DNA of 64,000 nt. Origin: Liolophura sinensis. Taxonomy: Eukaryota > Mollusca > Polyplacophora > Chitonida > Chitonidae. The position numbers were made by a program, and so were the translations under genes. The DNA is taken from NCBI RefSeq assembly GCF_032854445.1, contig NC_088295.1:11025385-11089384 (forward strand). Reading direction: 5' to 3'. Positions 24,080-34,379 of the stretch are shown here, piece after piece. Below the pieces are notes generated by a model. That model was given only the letters and a program-made list of their open reading frames with translations. It did not search any database and was not told the DNA's origin. How positions within the stretch are numbered: position 1 is the stretch's first letter; each line of letters begins with the position of its first letter.

Positions 24080-25280
24080 TTAATAATGCATACATTCATA
24101 TTTCAGTTTATGTATTTTTGGTGTCTTTGGTGTATAATATAGGTCACGACCTCTAGCATGGACACTTATAGGTATTGTTTCTAAAATAATCTTCTTAAAG
24201 ATTTGATTTATTACTGCATTTTCACGAAATAGCTTTCCTAAATCTCTTCTAATATGTCTTTGGGCGTATTACTGCAAGCTGTCGTAAATTCTTGTCTATC
24301 TTCCATCACACTTGTCAGCGCAGTTACATATTGGATAGGGCGTAGTTTATGTATCGTTTTGTATGTCATCAACACAATAATTAATCAATCACATGTACTT
24401 GCTTTAGGCGCAACTTTACCTTAACTAATAAAATGTTATACCCTTTCTAAGGACAGACAAGGAGCTGTGTTGTTAGGTTTGGCAAAAATCGTATTTTTTC
24501 TAGCGCTTGAAGTATTACAGGCGTTTCTGTTTCAGGTTATCTGTGTTGTGTTCTCAGGGCTGTGCGCTTCCACGTATGAAGTCACGGTAACATACAATCT
24601 TAAAACACAATAATCAAAATGGATGAATATTTGTCCTCGGGAAATGGCACTACATTATAGAATGACTACAAGTAAATGTCATTAATTGCACGAGTCAAGA
24701 CTACAACGGTGACGTAAATGACAACGGTTCTCAGCACAATTACTACAAACATCCCCATTAATACTTTACTTTCACTTACCCTGCTCTGAAAGATATAACT
24801 ATCTGAGTATCATACTTTTGCCTGACTGCCATACCCACGGATTTACTGGGATTTCTGAGAAGGTAAACATTGAGATTAGGCTTTTCTATCGTTTAAGTTA
24901 ACACTATAACAGAAATAAATTAAACATGTTTCTCTTGAAGGGAAGAAGATAGTGGCCTGATGGTCATGAACTCGATATACTCGATACTCGTATACTCGAT
25001 ACGAGGCCCGGCAGGAATAACATTATCTATACACGAGTGGAAAAAGCAAGATAACACATAAAAATGCAGCTTCTGTTGACGAGAATAGCATTCATTTTAT
25101 TGAAAATTGAACGCATATGTTGAGCTAATACTGTGGATGTCATGTTGTTCCTCCAATACATACTTGAGAGCGAAGAAAACTTCTTGATGTCAAATTACCA
25201 CATTATGGAGCTTTAGAGAAGATTTTGATGGAGAGGACACTTCAACATCAAGCAATATGAGGTTTCCAGTTTTCTTCTTG
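24080..25280. other. non-coding stretch, nothing recognised
   Basis: A small local direct repeat of ACTCGATA lies around 24970-25005. No ORF of note. Confidence 0.4.

Positions 25281-25281
<1 letters not shown>

Positions 25282-25341
<60 letters not shown>
25282..25341 (+). repeat. (AT)30 microsatellite
   Basis: Pure alternating T/A over 60 bp. Length in the assembly is likely approximate. Confidence 0.98.
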
Positions 25342-25342
<1 letters not shown>

Positions 25343-25612
25343 TCATTACCAGCAAAACTGCCTTTTCCTTGTTATTTGGAAAACAGCGACAGCCTGTGAG
25401 TGATAACTGATCACTCGTATACATACAGTGTATTACAATGACGATTCCACTATAAGCGAGATCTCCGTCACCGACTTCACAACAGCGATGTCTGTATGAT
25501 TACGTAAAGGTTTGCATTTTTTTAATGTACATATATGTTTACGGTCGTGCGTAAATGGAGTGTACCAAGTCTTTGGCAAGATCATTTTCGTGTAACTGAG
25601 TGTCTATTTGGG

Positions 25613-25861
25613 CTACGTATCCGAGATCAGTCTGAGGTCATATCTGTCCTTCACCTTATCTAACAGACATATAGTCTGCATGACTGGCGGACTGAGACGC
25701 TCTGGTCGATGGAAAACATCTACATCGTGGTGTACGTCAATGAGGCCAGTATTGATAAAATGCACACAGCATGTGACTGTTATCAGAGGGCTTCGTTTAA
25801 GAAAGTTATAGCGAGCGAAGACCAGGCTGTTGGGAAAGGCCTTCCTGACAGAACACTCCAT
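25613..25861 (-). repeat. exon-like segment family E, best-preserved copy at 25.6 kb
   Basis: An open minus-strand frame of 82 codons includes an acceptor-like GATAACAG before TCACATGCTGTGTG, then HHDVDVFHRPERLSPPV, ICLLDK and a GTGAAG donor-like site. It aligns in pieces with 32.3 kb (EFIDVQNEID; TIICLSDK) and with 27.5 kb (HIDVRPGRFSP). No domain family is recognised. This is the copy most likely to be a functional exon. Confidence 0.35.
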
Positions 25862-26289
25862 TAAACTGTCAGAGGTAGTGCTCGTGAACCCACCAGCAGT
25901 GCTTTAACCTATCAGTTCAGCAGAAAAGTAACATATTTTGTTAGTGTTCATCACATAAACACGTAAGAAGAAGTTTAATGTCTGTTTCTCCACAAAAATA
26001 CATCTTTACAGACAGTGCTTGTAGGTTGAAGGATATCTGGGCTTAGAAAGATTGCTTTTAGAGGTTCAATAACACATTTGCTATAACTCTATTAGAAATT
26101 TTTAGTACACAGTTATGTAAAATGTGTATAGTCCGACCGCAGTGTAGGTACACACTTTGGATTGAAACTGCAGATATCCAAGACCTTACCAATTAGGAGT
26201 TTTTTTACTTGACAAGATCAGCATGTAACAGAACTTGTCACGCTTGTTTCTGCAACCGGGTGGGGGTGGCGCGGAGGGTCCGGGATCTG

Positions 26290-26370
26290 CAAATGTATCA
26301 GAAATCACCGAGTTGCGTTTGAAACAAAACACGCCACAATCGCTTTCAGGGTATAACTCAAAATCCGTAT
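26290..26370 (+). repeat. local duplication, copy 1
   Basis: TATCAGAAATCACCGAGTTG, GCGTTTGAAACAAA and GTATAACTCAAA recur in order at 26864-27005, where an (AT)n tract has grown inside. An (AAC)7 run at 26462-26483 lies just beyond. Confidence 0.8.
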
Positions 26371-26863
26371 TTATTCTGTACGAGGTTAGGCTACAACTGG
26401 TTTTCATACTTGTACATTTACATTCCATAACGATAACAGCTGATCGGACCAGTGTAATGTGAACAACAACAACAACAACAACAGGCCTACACACTAACGG
26501 GGTGACCGATCCGATATCAATACATCAGCAGCAGAGAAGCTGTACCGCACTGTTTACTGATTTCTGCTGGATAATTCGTCACTACAGTCTAACTTAAATC
26601 ACCAGAAAGCATGTATATTTGAGTATAACACCTCAGAAAAGTTTAAAGAGTTCAAAATATTAAATGGAAATCTTGCAGTTCACGATTACACGATTACATG
26701 TGCTCTCATCTCGACAACACTACCAGTTCGTGGATGCATTGAATGTTGCGTAAATTTTCTTACGCTGACATCCTGACTAAATCACGTTATCACTTACTCC
26801 CTAAGGCATTTCTGCAGCTGCTTATGCGTTGGAATACATTCTGAGTGGAAACATACCTGCAAG

Positions 26864-26889
26864 CATATCAGAAATCACCAAATTATCAC

Positions 26890-26964
<75 letters not shown>

Positions 26965-27005
26965 AATCAGAGATGCGTTTGAAACAAAGCAAGGTATAAC
27001 TCAAA
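26864..27005 (+). repeat. local duplication, copy 2, interrupted by (AT)34
   Basis: It shares TATCAGAAATCA, GATGCGTTTGAAACAAA and AAGGTATAACTCAAA with 26290-26370. The (AT)n tract occupies 26893-26960 and splits the two homologous halves. TATCAGAAATCA occurs on both sides of the tract. Confidence 0.8.
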
Positions 27006-27494
27006 GCAAGACTGTACTCGGGGAATCTATTACGATCAGCTGGCTATTACACAAATGTGTCCGGGTTCAAGAACGGAAACAGGCAAAACACAGCAATATG
27101 ACAAAAGCTTGTTTTACCTTGAGAAGATAAAATTAGAACATTCAAGAAAAACCAAAAAAAAAAAAATAGGGAGTCTGCTACATATCGTTGCATTTTTCCT
27201 GTTGTACTTCATAGGTAACGGCCTGGCCATGGGCGGGTCATTTGCACAAAACCTATGGACTCTTGGCCAGTGACGTCACATGCTCAAATTCAGCTCTTGA
27301 AAACTCGACAGCAGCTTGTAATCAGAAGGTTTTTGCGAAGGCTGGTAATTTACTTCGGGGAATATCTGCAGTTTTACGAACTGCTCAGTCAGGCGAGCTA
27401 CCGCTGTTCTCTGAATGCCTTGATTAGATATAGTGTCATTATATGTAAATTCTTGAACGCTTTATCAAAGTCGTACAAGAAGAACGTCTAAGAA

Positions 27495-27745
27495 AAAAGG
27501 CCTCACTACAGCTATCAGAGTGTAACGCTCCCCACACTGGGGAATTTCCTCTCACAGTTAGATACCGGTATAATACAAGACTGTTATCATAAAATTGATG
27601 GGATGTGGACTGAAACGTCCTGGCCGCACGTCAATATGAGCGTTGGTGTTACTCACTGGGAAAGCGAGCGGAGGTGTGGTGTTAACTCGCCAGTTTCTTG
27701 TTGTATTCATGAACAACAGGTGTTCAGGTTTAGAGTGGTTTACTA
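27495..27745 (-). repeat. exon-like segment family E, copy at 27.5 kb
   Basis: It shares TCACTACAGCTATCA..GTGTAAC.CTCC with 34155-34190 and GACTGTTATCATAAA with the 23.1 and 34.2 kb copies. On the minus strand it reads NTNAHIDVRPGRFSPHPI and FMITVLYY before stops, combining features of the 23.1 and 25.6 kb copies. It is decayed. Confidence 0.45.
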
Positions 27746-27895
27746 TGTGAGCCGGATGCTCTCTTTCACAAACTTACGCTAAACCAGTAACTGATAATAA
27801 ATGATCTGTTTGTTCAAGCTTAAACTGCTACTCAGCTCAATAGGAGCGACAATAGGACGGCGATATTAACACGAGATTTGGAAAACAGGGTAAGA

Positions 27896-28290
27896 TTATG
27901 ACGTTATTACCAAGTCATTTAGTCGACAATGAGAGATGTAGAGCAATTTCCGGTTTTCCGAATAGCGTCCAAATCTAGCGTTGTCGCCAGAACGTCGCTC
28001 ATACTGAGTTGAGTTGGAAGTTAACCTTGGAGAATCAGACGCATTATTTCGAGTATACCGCAAAATTCTGACGAGATTAAGAATTAAGACAAATGGTAGA
28101 GACTTAGACGAGATTTGGTCGAAAAATGAACGAGCTATCGAGATTCTAAAGAGGGCGCCTGATTTAGTCGACAATGCGAGATTCATAAACAGGCTGGAGA
28201 TGTACATTAAATTCTCGACAGAATATCATTTGAGTCTCGTTGGAATCACTGATTTTTACTATAATTGCACATACAGTTCAAAGTAGCTGC
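27896..28290 (+). other. overlapping unassigned ORFs
   Basis: A 90-codon plus-strand ORF (28014-28286) and a 103-codon minus-strand ORF (27896-28207) overlap. The plus-strand product is charged and helical-looking but unrecognised. The motif TTTAGTCGACAATG.GAGAT occurs twice (near 27918 and 28164), suggesting an old internal duplication. Coding status is unproven for either. Confidence 0.15.
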
Positions 28291-29144
28291 AAATTAGTTT
28301 CCAAAAAACATATTGCTTTGCTTAAAACGCTATTTTAAGTCTAGTTCGTGTGTCTCTGATTCCGGAGGTGGGAATTTTAAGTTGTGTGTTTTTCTTTCTA
28401 TATTTACAGTTAGGCCTTACCTTGTTGCAAGTTTGACAAACGTCGTTGTAGTATACTAGACCTTTGGGTCCAGATTACCAACCTATGTCTTCAACGTGGC
28501 CCACACAGACGGCTCTCGACCTGTCCTCTAGTTTAATTGACAATAATTGTCCCCACGTTTCCAGTCTTTGGGAAATAACACAGGAGTATGCTCGTAGTAT
28601 GAAATGCCGCAGCGACGCCTCAGGTGGTGTTTATAAAATGCGGCTAAGCGACAGCCAGGCGACGAGCCGGAAATGATCAAATCAGGCTTCGAAGTCGTGA
28701 TTGAAACAGGTCACTGGGTAGATTGTCTTAGTCCTATAAAGCAATACGTGGCGGTTAGCTTTGTGATTAATTGGTAAATTGGTCTTTGACGTATCGAGGT
28801 TAGTCATTCCACACAAACTAAGTCCTTGTTTGCTAACGTTCGCGCGTGAAGGACATTGAGGAGATGTTAGGACATTGAGGAGTCATTGGCGCAAAGCCGT
28901 CGTTGCGACCTAAAGTATTGTGGCCCTTTCAAAAAAACGTGACCAGCTAACGCCGTAAGGCAAGTGACACCTCGTGGAAGAGCAAACCTGTCCAATCCAG
29001 ACGGAAGTAGGAGTTACCCTGCACGACAATATGAAGATGTTGTGTCAGATTTTGTGGCTTGTCTACCTTCCGATGAAGACATAGGCCTATGTGTCGTTAT
29101 CGATGCTACAAAGTTTCGATAAAGAGGTCCACAAAAAGATAATG

Positions 29145-29145
<1 letters not shown>

Positions 29146-29237
<92 letters not shown>
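29146..29237 (+). repeat. (AT)46 microsatellite
   Basis: About 92 bp of alternating A/T. The ORFs crossing it on both strands give poly-(Tyr-Ile) and are artefacts. Confidence 0.98.
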
Positions 29238-29243
<6 letters not shown>

Positions 29244-29475
29244 AACATCGCCATAATGGTCTTAGGCAATCGTCCCCGTGGAAATCTGTTGATACTCGGG
29301 GATTGCCATGCAGTGGACTCTGGTAATGTTGTTCAATTTGGACAATTTCAGAACAAAATGCATCTACATTTCTCCGTTCACTCAAGATTTTCTTGGGTAA
29401 CCTTTGTGTGTTCCTACAAATATTAGTCGTCCTTAGTCAACTGCTGTTACATCTAAACTCCTTTAACTATTACGT

Positions 29476-29697
29476 GATGAGTGAGTGAGTGCTTGCTCAC
29501 TTGAGTGAAGACAAGTAAGCCGAGCCATCATACTGATACGGGTCAACCAGTCGTTGTACTATCTCCTTCATGCTGAACGCTAAGGGAGGATGTTACAACT
29601 TCCTTTGTTAAAGTCATAGGTGTGACTCGACCCAGGATTGATCCTGGATCTACCGCTCCCGAAGCGGACCCTTTACCAACTGTGCTATCTGGGCCGG
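29476..29697 (-). repeat. tRNA-derived SINE, family B, with tRNA-Pro-like head
   Basis: Read on the minus strand it begins GGCCCAGATAGCACAGTTGG (A-box) and continues with an anticodon-arm-like CCGC-TTCGGGA-GCGG, whose loop would place CGG (Pro) as anticodon. GGATCAATCCTGG follows as B-box, then a unique body, ending in CACTCACTCACTCATCA. The last part is the reverse complement of the GAGTGAGTGAGTGC motif found at 32.57 and 40.75 kb. It is a SINE and not an intact tRNA gene. Confidence 0.7.
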
Positions 29698-29699
29698 TT

Positions 29700-31705
29700 A
29701 TTATGTGACGAAGAAGAACAAGTAAATGTAACTGCATTTTGGTGTGGCGTATTACGAAATAAGCTTACAGGAATCCCAATGTTCAACGATAACTTTGTAG
29801 TATTAACTGATATTAAAATACAAAAAAGCCACATTAGTTCATAAATTCTATCGTTGCTGAAAAATACTGGCATGATAATATGCTGATGACCGACTCATGT
29901 TAATTCACAACATTGTCCATTTGAGGAATAAAGTGGTGTAATTGGCTTGTTTAATAATATTACTGAGTTCAGATGTGCCACTGAACATTTTGTCAGTGGG
30001 ATATCATTGCCATTAATGTGAAACTGTGACAGTTTTATGTCTTCTCCCGTTCTGATAAAACTTTTCATGGAAGGTTTCTGTGTAGGCAGTCGATCATTTA
30101 GTGATAAAAGCTGTCCGGGAAGCACAGTTTCTTGTGCTGAAAGGTACAGCTCGTTCGTACTAAAAAGTTCTTAAAAAGTTTTCTTGACACGGCAAAGATG
30201 AACTCATGTATTATGCATTCTAATTTGATCACAAACAGGTTGGTCGTCAACTTTTGGACTATACTGGTATGTTGTGACATAAAAAGCGCTGACAGGTTTA
30301 AGGATGGTCCTTACCATACCACAAGATTTACTATAGACCATGTATAGATTTACCTTTGCGATTTACGATTTATCATTGCGCGCTTTACTTTCTACAGATT
30401 CTGCAATAGAGAACTAATTCGCTATCTTCTAATATGTTTTCGCACTCTCCAACCTCTTACAACAGACGCATTTGAATACATTCTCGTTTAATGAATTTTA
30501 ATGTTCAAGGGTCATAACAAGCGGTTTTTGTAACAAAATGTCTCAGGAAATGTCGGCAACAACATTCACAATTTTTACTGTACTGTAGCTCACGAAGTCT
30601 AGTCGAAATTAACTAATTACACAGCGTAAGTATCACACCTAATGGGATATTGGTTTTCTCCCAAAAGAAACCCTCAAAACCGTTTCCTGAAAGTGATCGA
30701 CAGGAAACCTTATCTATGATTCCATTTTCTACGCATGAGTTCGACCACTCTTTGATCAGTTATTACAGAATTTTGACTCTTAAGATGTCATAAATTTTTG
30801 ACAGTCTGTGACCGGAAGCTGCTTTATTCTTAAGGGGGCAATGTTTTAATAAAAAGGCAAAGTACTGATCTTAGTAAGATTATTCAGTTCCATTTTAATG
30901 TCTCCAGCCTTTGTGGAGATGTGGTGCCGACAATACTAATCGATAACATCATCCCTTTTAGGCCAGTGATGAACGCTTTCACAAAATATGAAAAATGTGA
31001 AAAGGTATAAATGTTATACCTCCTAAACATCTGAAAAGAATTGCATGGATTTAGGTTTTGCTCAATTTATTGAGGCGAAAAGCAACAAAGACATCTGTGT
31101 CTGTTGTGGCTGTAGTTTGCGCTGAATGGAGTCTGCTTACAAATAAAGTTTTGATTCACGTGAGGGGGGTGTACAAGTCCAGATTTACGATGCATATGTA
31201 ACTAAACGGGCCAAAACAAGTTCTTTCGTTAAACACAAAAGTAGCAATAACATCGTAGTTCCATTAATACTTCATTGTATTTTACTTTAAAATGATACAT
31301 ATGAATATTTGAAAATCACACTTTGTTGGAGTGTTTTGCTAATAGTGACTTACTGGAGTCACATTGATGTAAATTCTACCATGCAATGTTTGTATTAAAC
31401 CATTACACGTAAACAATGCAAAAATATAGATTGAATGCAAAGTATGGCTGGTCGGCCTGAAACAGGCGATGGGGTGAAAGACTTCGACATCAACAACGAG
31501 CAATGGCCTGAGCGAATTAGGTGTATATTTCATCGCATTTTTTGTGATTTCAAATTCCAAGTCATTGTCGTTCGAGAGTTTCTTTTCTTCATCACGCAAA
31601 ATGCCAACGTACACACAACATTTTAATTTCGGTTAATTCCTTATCCTTGAAAACATTAAGTTTCTTTTATTTACAGATTAATCAGTTTCTTTAACCTTTT
31701 TCTGT
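29700..31705. other. non-coding stretch, nothing recognised
   Basis: ORFs at 29895-30125 and 31339-31614 (minus) lack motifs. No repeats shared with the rest of the window were noticed. Confidence 0.35.
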
Positions 31706-31710
31706 GTAAA

Positions 31711-31988
31711 ATTTATTTATTTATTTATTTATTTATTTGATTGGAATTTTACGCCGTACTCTATAATATTTCACTTATACGACGGCGGCCAGCATTATGG
31801 TGGGAGGAAACCGGGCTGAGCTGGGGGAAACCCACGACCATCCGCAGGTTGCTGTCAGACCTTCCCACGTACGGCCGGAGAGGAAGCCAGTATGAGCTGG
31901 ACTTGAATTCACACCGACCGCATTGGTGAGAGGTTCCTAGGACATTACGCTGCGCTATCGCACTAACCAACTGAGCCACGGGCGTCCC
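31711..31988 (-). repeat. near full-length SINE, family A, with tRNA-like head
   Basis: Read on the minus strand the head has GTGGCTCAGTTGGTTAG (A-box) and TGAATTCAAGTCC (B-box-like). The body with CTGGCTTCCTCTCCGGCC, CTGCGGATGGTCGTGG and CATAATGCTGGCCGCC follows, then GTATAAGTGAAATATT and an (AAATA)n tail at 31711-31740. It is the most complete family A copy and defines the orientation of the truncated ones. Confidence 0.9.
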
Positions 31989-31990
31989 TT

Positions 31991-32018
31991 CACCCCCCCC
32001 CCCCCCACCCCGCCCCCC
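31991..32018 (+). repeat. C-rich simple repeat
   Basis: The tract is a C14 run followed by ACCCCGCCCCCC, immediately beyond the SINE head. Confidence 0.95.
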
Positions 32019-32259
32019 TGCGTAAATTTAAAATGGAGCCCAAAGAATGTGATATCATTTCATAGCTACCGTCATACATCCCATGCGAAGCCAACACAAC
32101 TTTTGGCAGAACACATTTAAGCAGAATGTCAGGAGTAATATACACACTAATACCTTTGCTATTTCCCTTACTGCACATATATCTAGTATAAACTTTCTGG
32201 CGCGTCACTAAGCTGATTCACGTAGGATTTGATATTCCAGATCGCTGTGCAATTATACC

Positions 32260-32390
32260 TGCTAGTTTTCTCTTCTTATCTGACAAACATATGATGGTGT
32301 ATTTGACTGTCAGGTTGAGACGCACTTGATGGAAAACACCGATCTATCTCGTTTTGCACGTCAATGAATTCAGTACAGCAAAAACCCAGG
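32260..32390 (-). repeat. exon-like segment family E, copy at 32.3 kb
   Basis: On the minus strand one frame reads EFIDVQNEID and another reads TIICLSDK, parallel to GLIDVHHDVD and TICLLDK at 25.6 kb. The segment is therefore homologous but frameshifted. Confidence 0.4.
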
Positions 32391-32568
32391 CGGTATGGGG
32401 ATTTTTCAGCCAACTTAGCTTAAGGGAAGGGACATCTTATATTAGGGTTGTATTATGTCTGAGGTAAAGCACATGGACCAAATAGAAACATCTCAAGAAC
32501 TGTCTAAATAATGAGGCTTTCATATAAGAAATCTCCCTCCGTCCAGTTTCTTCACACATCTGATTTAG

Positions 32569-32684
32569 ATTGAGTGAGTGAGTGCTTGGGCTTTAACGTC
32601 GTACTTAACAATTTTTCATTCATATCACGAGGAAGGAATCCTTAGAGTGCATGTAATGTGCCTCTTTGACGGATTTCCACTGAG
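32569..32684 (+). repeat. GAGT-headed dispersed repeat
   Basis: TGAGTGAGTGAGTGCTTGGG, then CTTTAACGTCGTACTTAACA, AGGAAGGAATCCTTAGAGTG and CATGTAATGTGCC. The first part recurs at 40743-40785. I associate this motif with repeats common in mollusc genomes (from memory). Confidence 0.65.
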
Positions 32685-32689
32685 TAGTA

Positions 32690-32925
32690 GGAGGTGGGGC
32701 ATGTAGAATCACTTCAGCTGCTGGAGGTGAGAACTATAGAAACTTAATCAAATGGAGGTGGAGAATGTGAACACTTAACGAACTCCCAGCGGAGCCTTTG
32801 AACACTTAACCACTTGGAAGTGGAGAGTGTCAATACTTAGCCATACGGCGGGGTTGGGCGATTTGAACACTGAACAGCCAAATGACACCTAACCGGATTG
32901 GGGTGGGGCCTATGAACACTCTCTA
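32690..32925 (+). repeat. degenerate minisatellite, about 31-bp period
   Basis: Loosely repeated units carry GGAGGTGGAG..TGTGAACACTTAAC, with starts near 32749, 32780, 32811 and 32843. Divergence is high. Confidence 0.55.
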
Positions 32926-34154
32926 CCAGAAACGGACATTTTCTTTAAAAGGTCCTGATTGTCCGCAATTGAGAACCTGAATAGCAGATAGGACACGGTG
33001 ACATCATTACAGAATACAAACAAATATAGTTAATTACAGCCACATACAAAACTTCCAGTCGTTTCCGGAAATAATTAAGATTCACTTTTGCAACGGTTAT
33101 GCCTTTGCTATGAGATAATTTGATCACAGGCTAGTTGTGATTATGGTATTGGCAAACTATCGCTATCAGAATAAATCGCTTAAATATCAAAATTTGAAGG
33201 ACTAAAATATGCCTTTCTGCGGCTTCGTCTCTGTCCATTGTGAACTGTTAGCTGTTACCATGGTCCTTAGAAACTAACTTACGTGTACTATCCTAGTAAT
33301 ATTCATACGTACGTATTTTCATTTCATTTCATTCTTTGTTGTGTTCAAGATCAGTGGCCAAATAACGTTAAGGTTGCTAAAATGACATTCCTTGCGTACA
33401 TACAATGTTAACTTGGTGGAGCTAGTGAGAGTGAAAGTGAATGCTCACAAACCTTACGCCATATGCTTTGAACGCCGATAACTGCTGTACACCTATTTCT
33501 CATTTAACCCAGTATACCAGTAAAAGCCCTTTTAACGCCAATCAAGATCTTCAGAGGGTCTCTAGTCATGTTCTGAATGGTAATCTTACGCAATAATTCA
33601 CAAAAGTATTTTTCCATCAGAGATATTTTGCGTTAAAACATTAAACACATACGCACAGACACTTATGGGTATGTTTTGTTTTCACGCTGTATTCTTGCCG
33701 TGAACGAAATAATCAACCAAGCTACATGTAACGCAGAAATGCTGGTTATGGTATAATTATTGCGTGGATTGCGAAATTAAAGAAGACTAATTAGTTAAAG
33801 GTCATTCCGAAATGTATCAGGGTTCTGCAAACATTTCTCGCTTTAGAAATACTAAATAAATAACTAAATAAGCGTTTAGTATATTGTGCTTTGTAGAAGA
33901 GATTGCCTCTGTATAATGTACTCTAAGCTGAAATTAATGTAAGTGACTATTAACTCACTTACGAACGGAAATTCAAGATCTAGTAGTGAGGCGATACTGG
34001 TGATCGCCTCAGATGACATCATGTACGTCATATACGTTTGAAGTCTACGATTTGCCCATAAAGGTTTCGCTTGCGTTTAAAATGTGCTAGATCCAACATA
34101 CCCGGCAGGTAAAGAAAACAAAGTTGTGAAAGAAAAAAAACATTTCACTGATAA

Positions 34155-34375
34155 GAAAACCGACTTCACTACAGTTATCACTATGTAACACTCTCCATCC
34201 ATTTTGCAGGTAGTTCTCGGTGTGTTTTATAAAACTGTTATCGTAGAAATGATATGAGGTGAATTGAGATGTGCTGACTGAACGTCTGGTAGTTGGCGAG
34301 ACTTGTGAAATTGTGATACCATCTAATCTGTCAACTGTGTGGTCAGTTTCTGTGAATTGATGGCAGGTGTTTAAA
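34155..34375 (-). repeat. exon-like segment family E, copy at 34.2 kb
   Basis: It shares TTCACTACAGTTATCA..ATGTAACACTC with 27.5 kb and AAAACTGTTATCGTA with 23.1 kb. On the minus strand, after a TTGACAG acceptor-like site, it reads RLDGITIS followed by an open but diverged frame. It is the outermost copy of the cluster. Confidence 0.4.
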
Positions 34376-34379
34376 TTTT

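Noticed and set aside
26186-26494. 102-codon minus-strand ORF with a poly-Val start
   Set aside because: The valine run is the (AAC)n repeat and the frame overlaps a local duplication; it is Cys-rich in the middle but no domain is recognised.
29014-29426. ORFs of 123 and 111 codons on opposite strands
   Set aside because: Both are held open by the (AT)46 microsatellite, giving poly-(Tyr-Ile).
29620-29697. Functional tRNA-Pro gene on the minus strand
   Set aside because: The arms do not close a proper acceptor stem, extra bases sit in the T-arm region and a SINE body follows.
31741-31979. ORFs on both strands in the 31.7-32.0 kb region
   Set aside because: They lie within the family A SINE; the same applies to the ORFs at 3845-4050.
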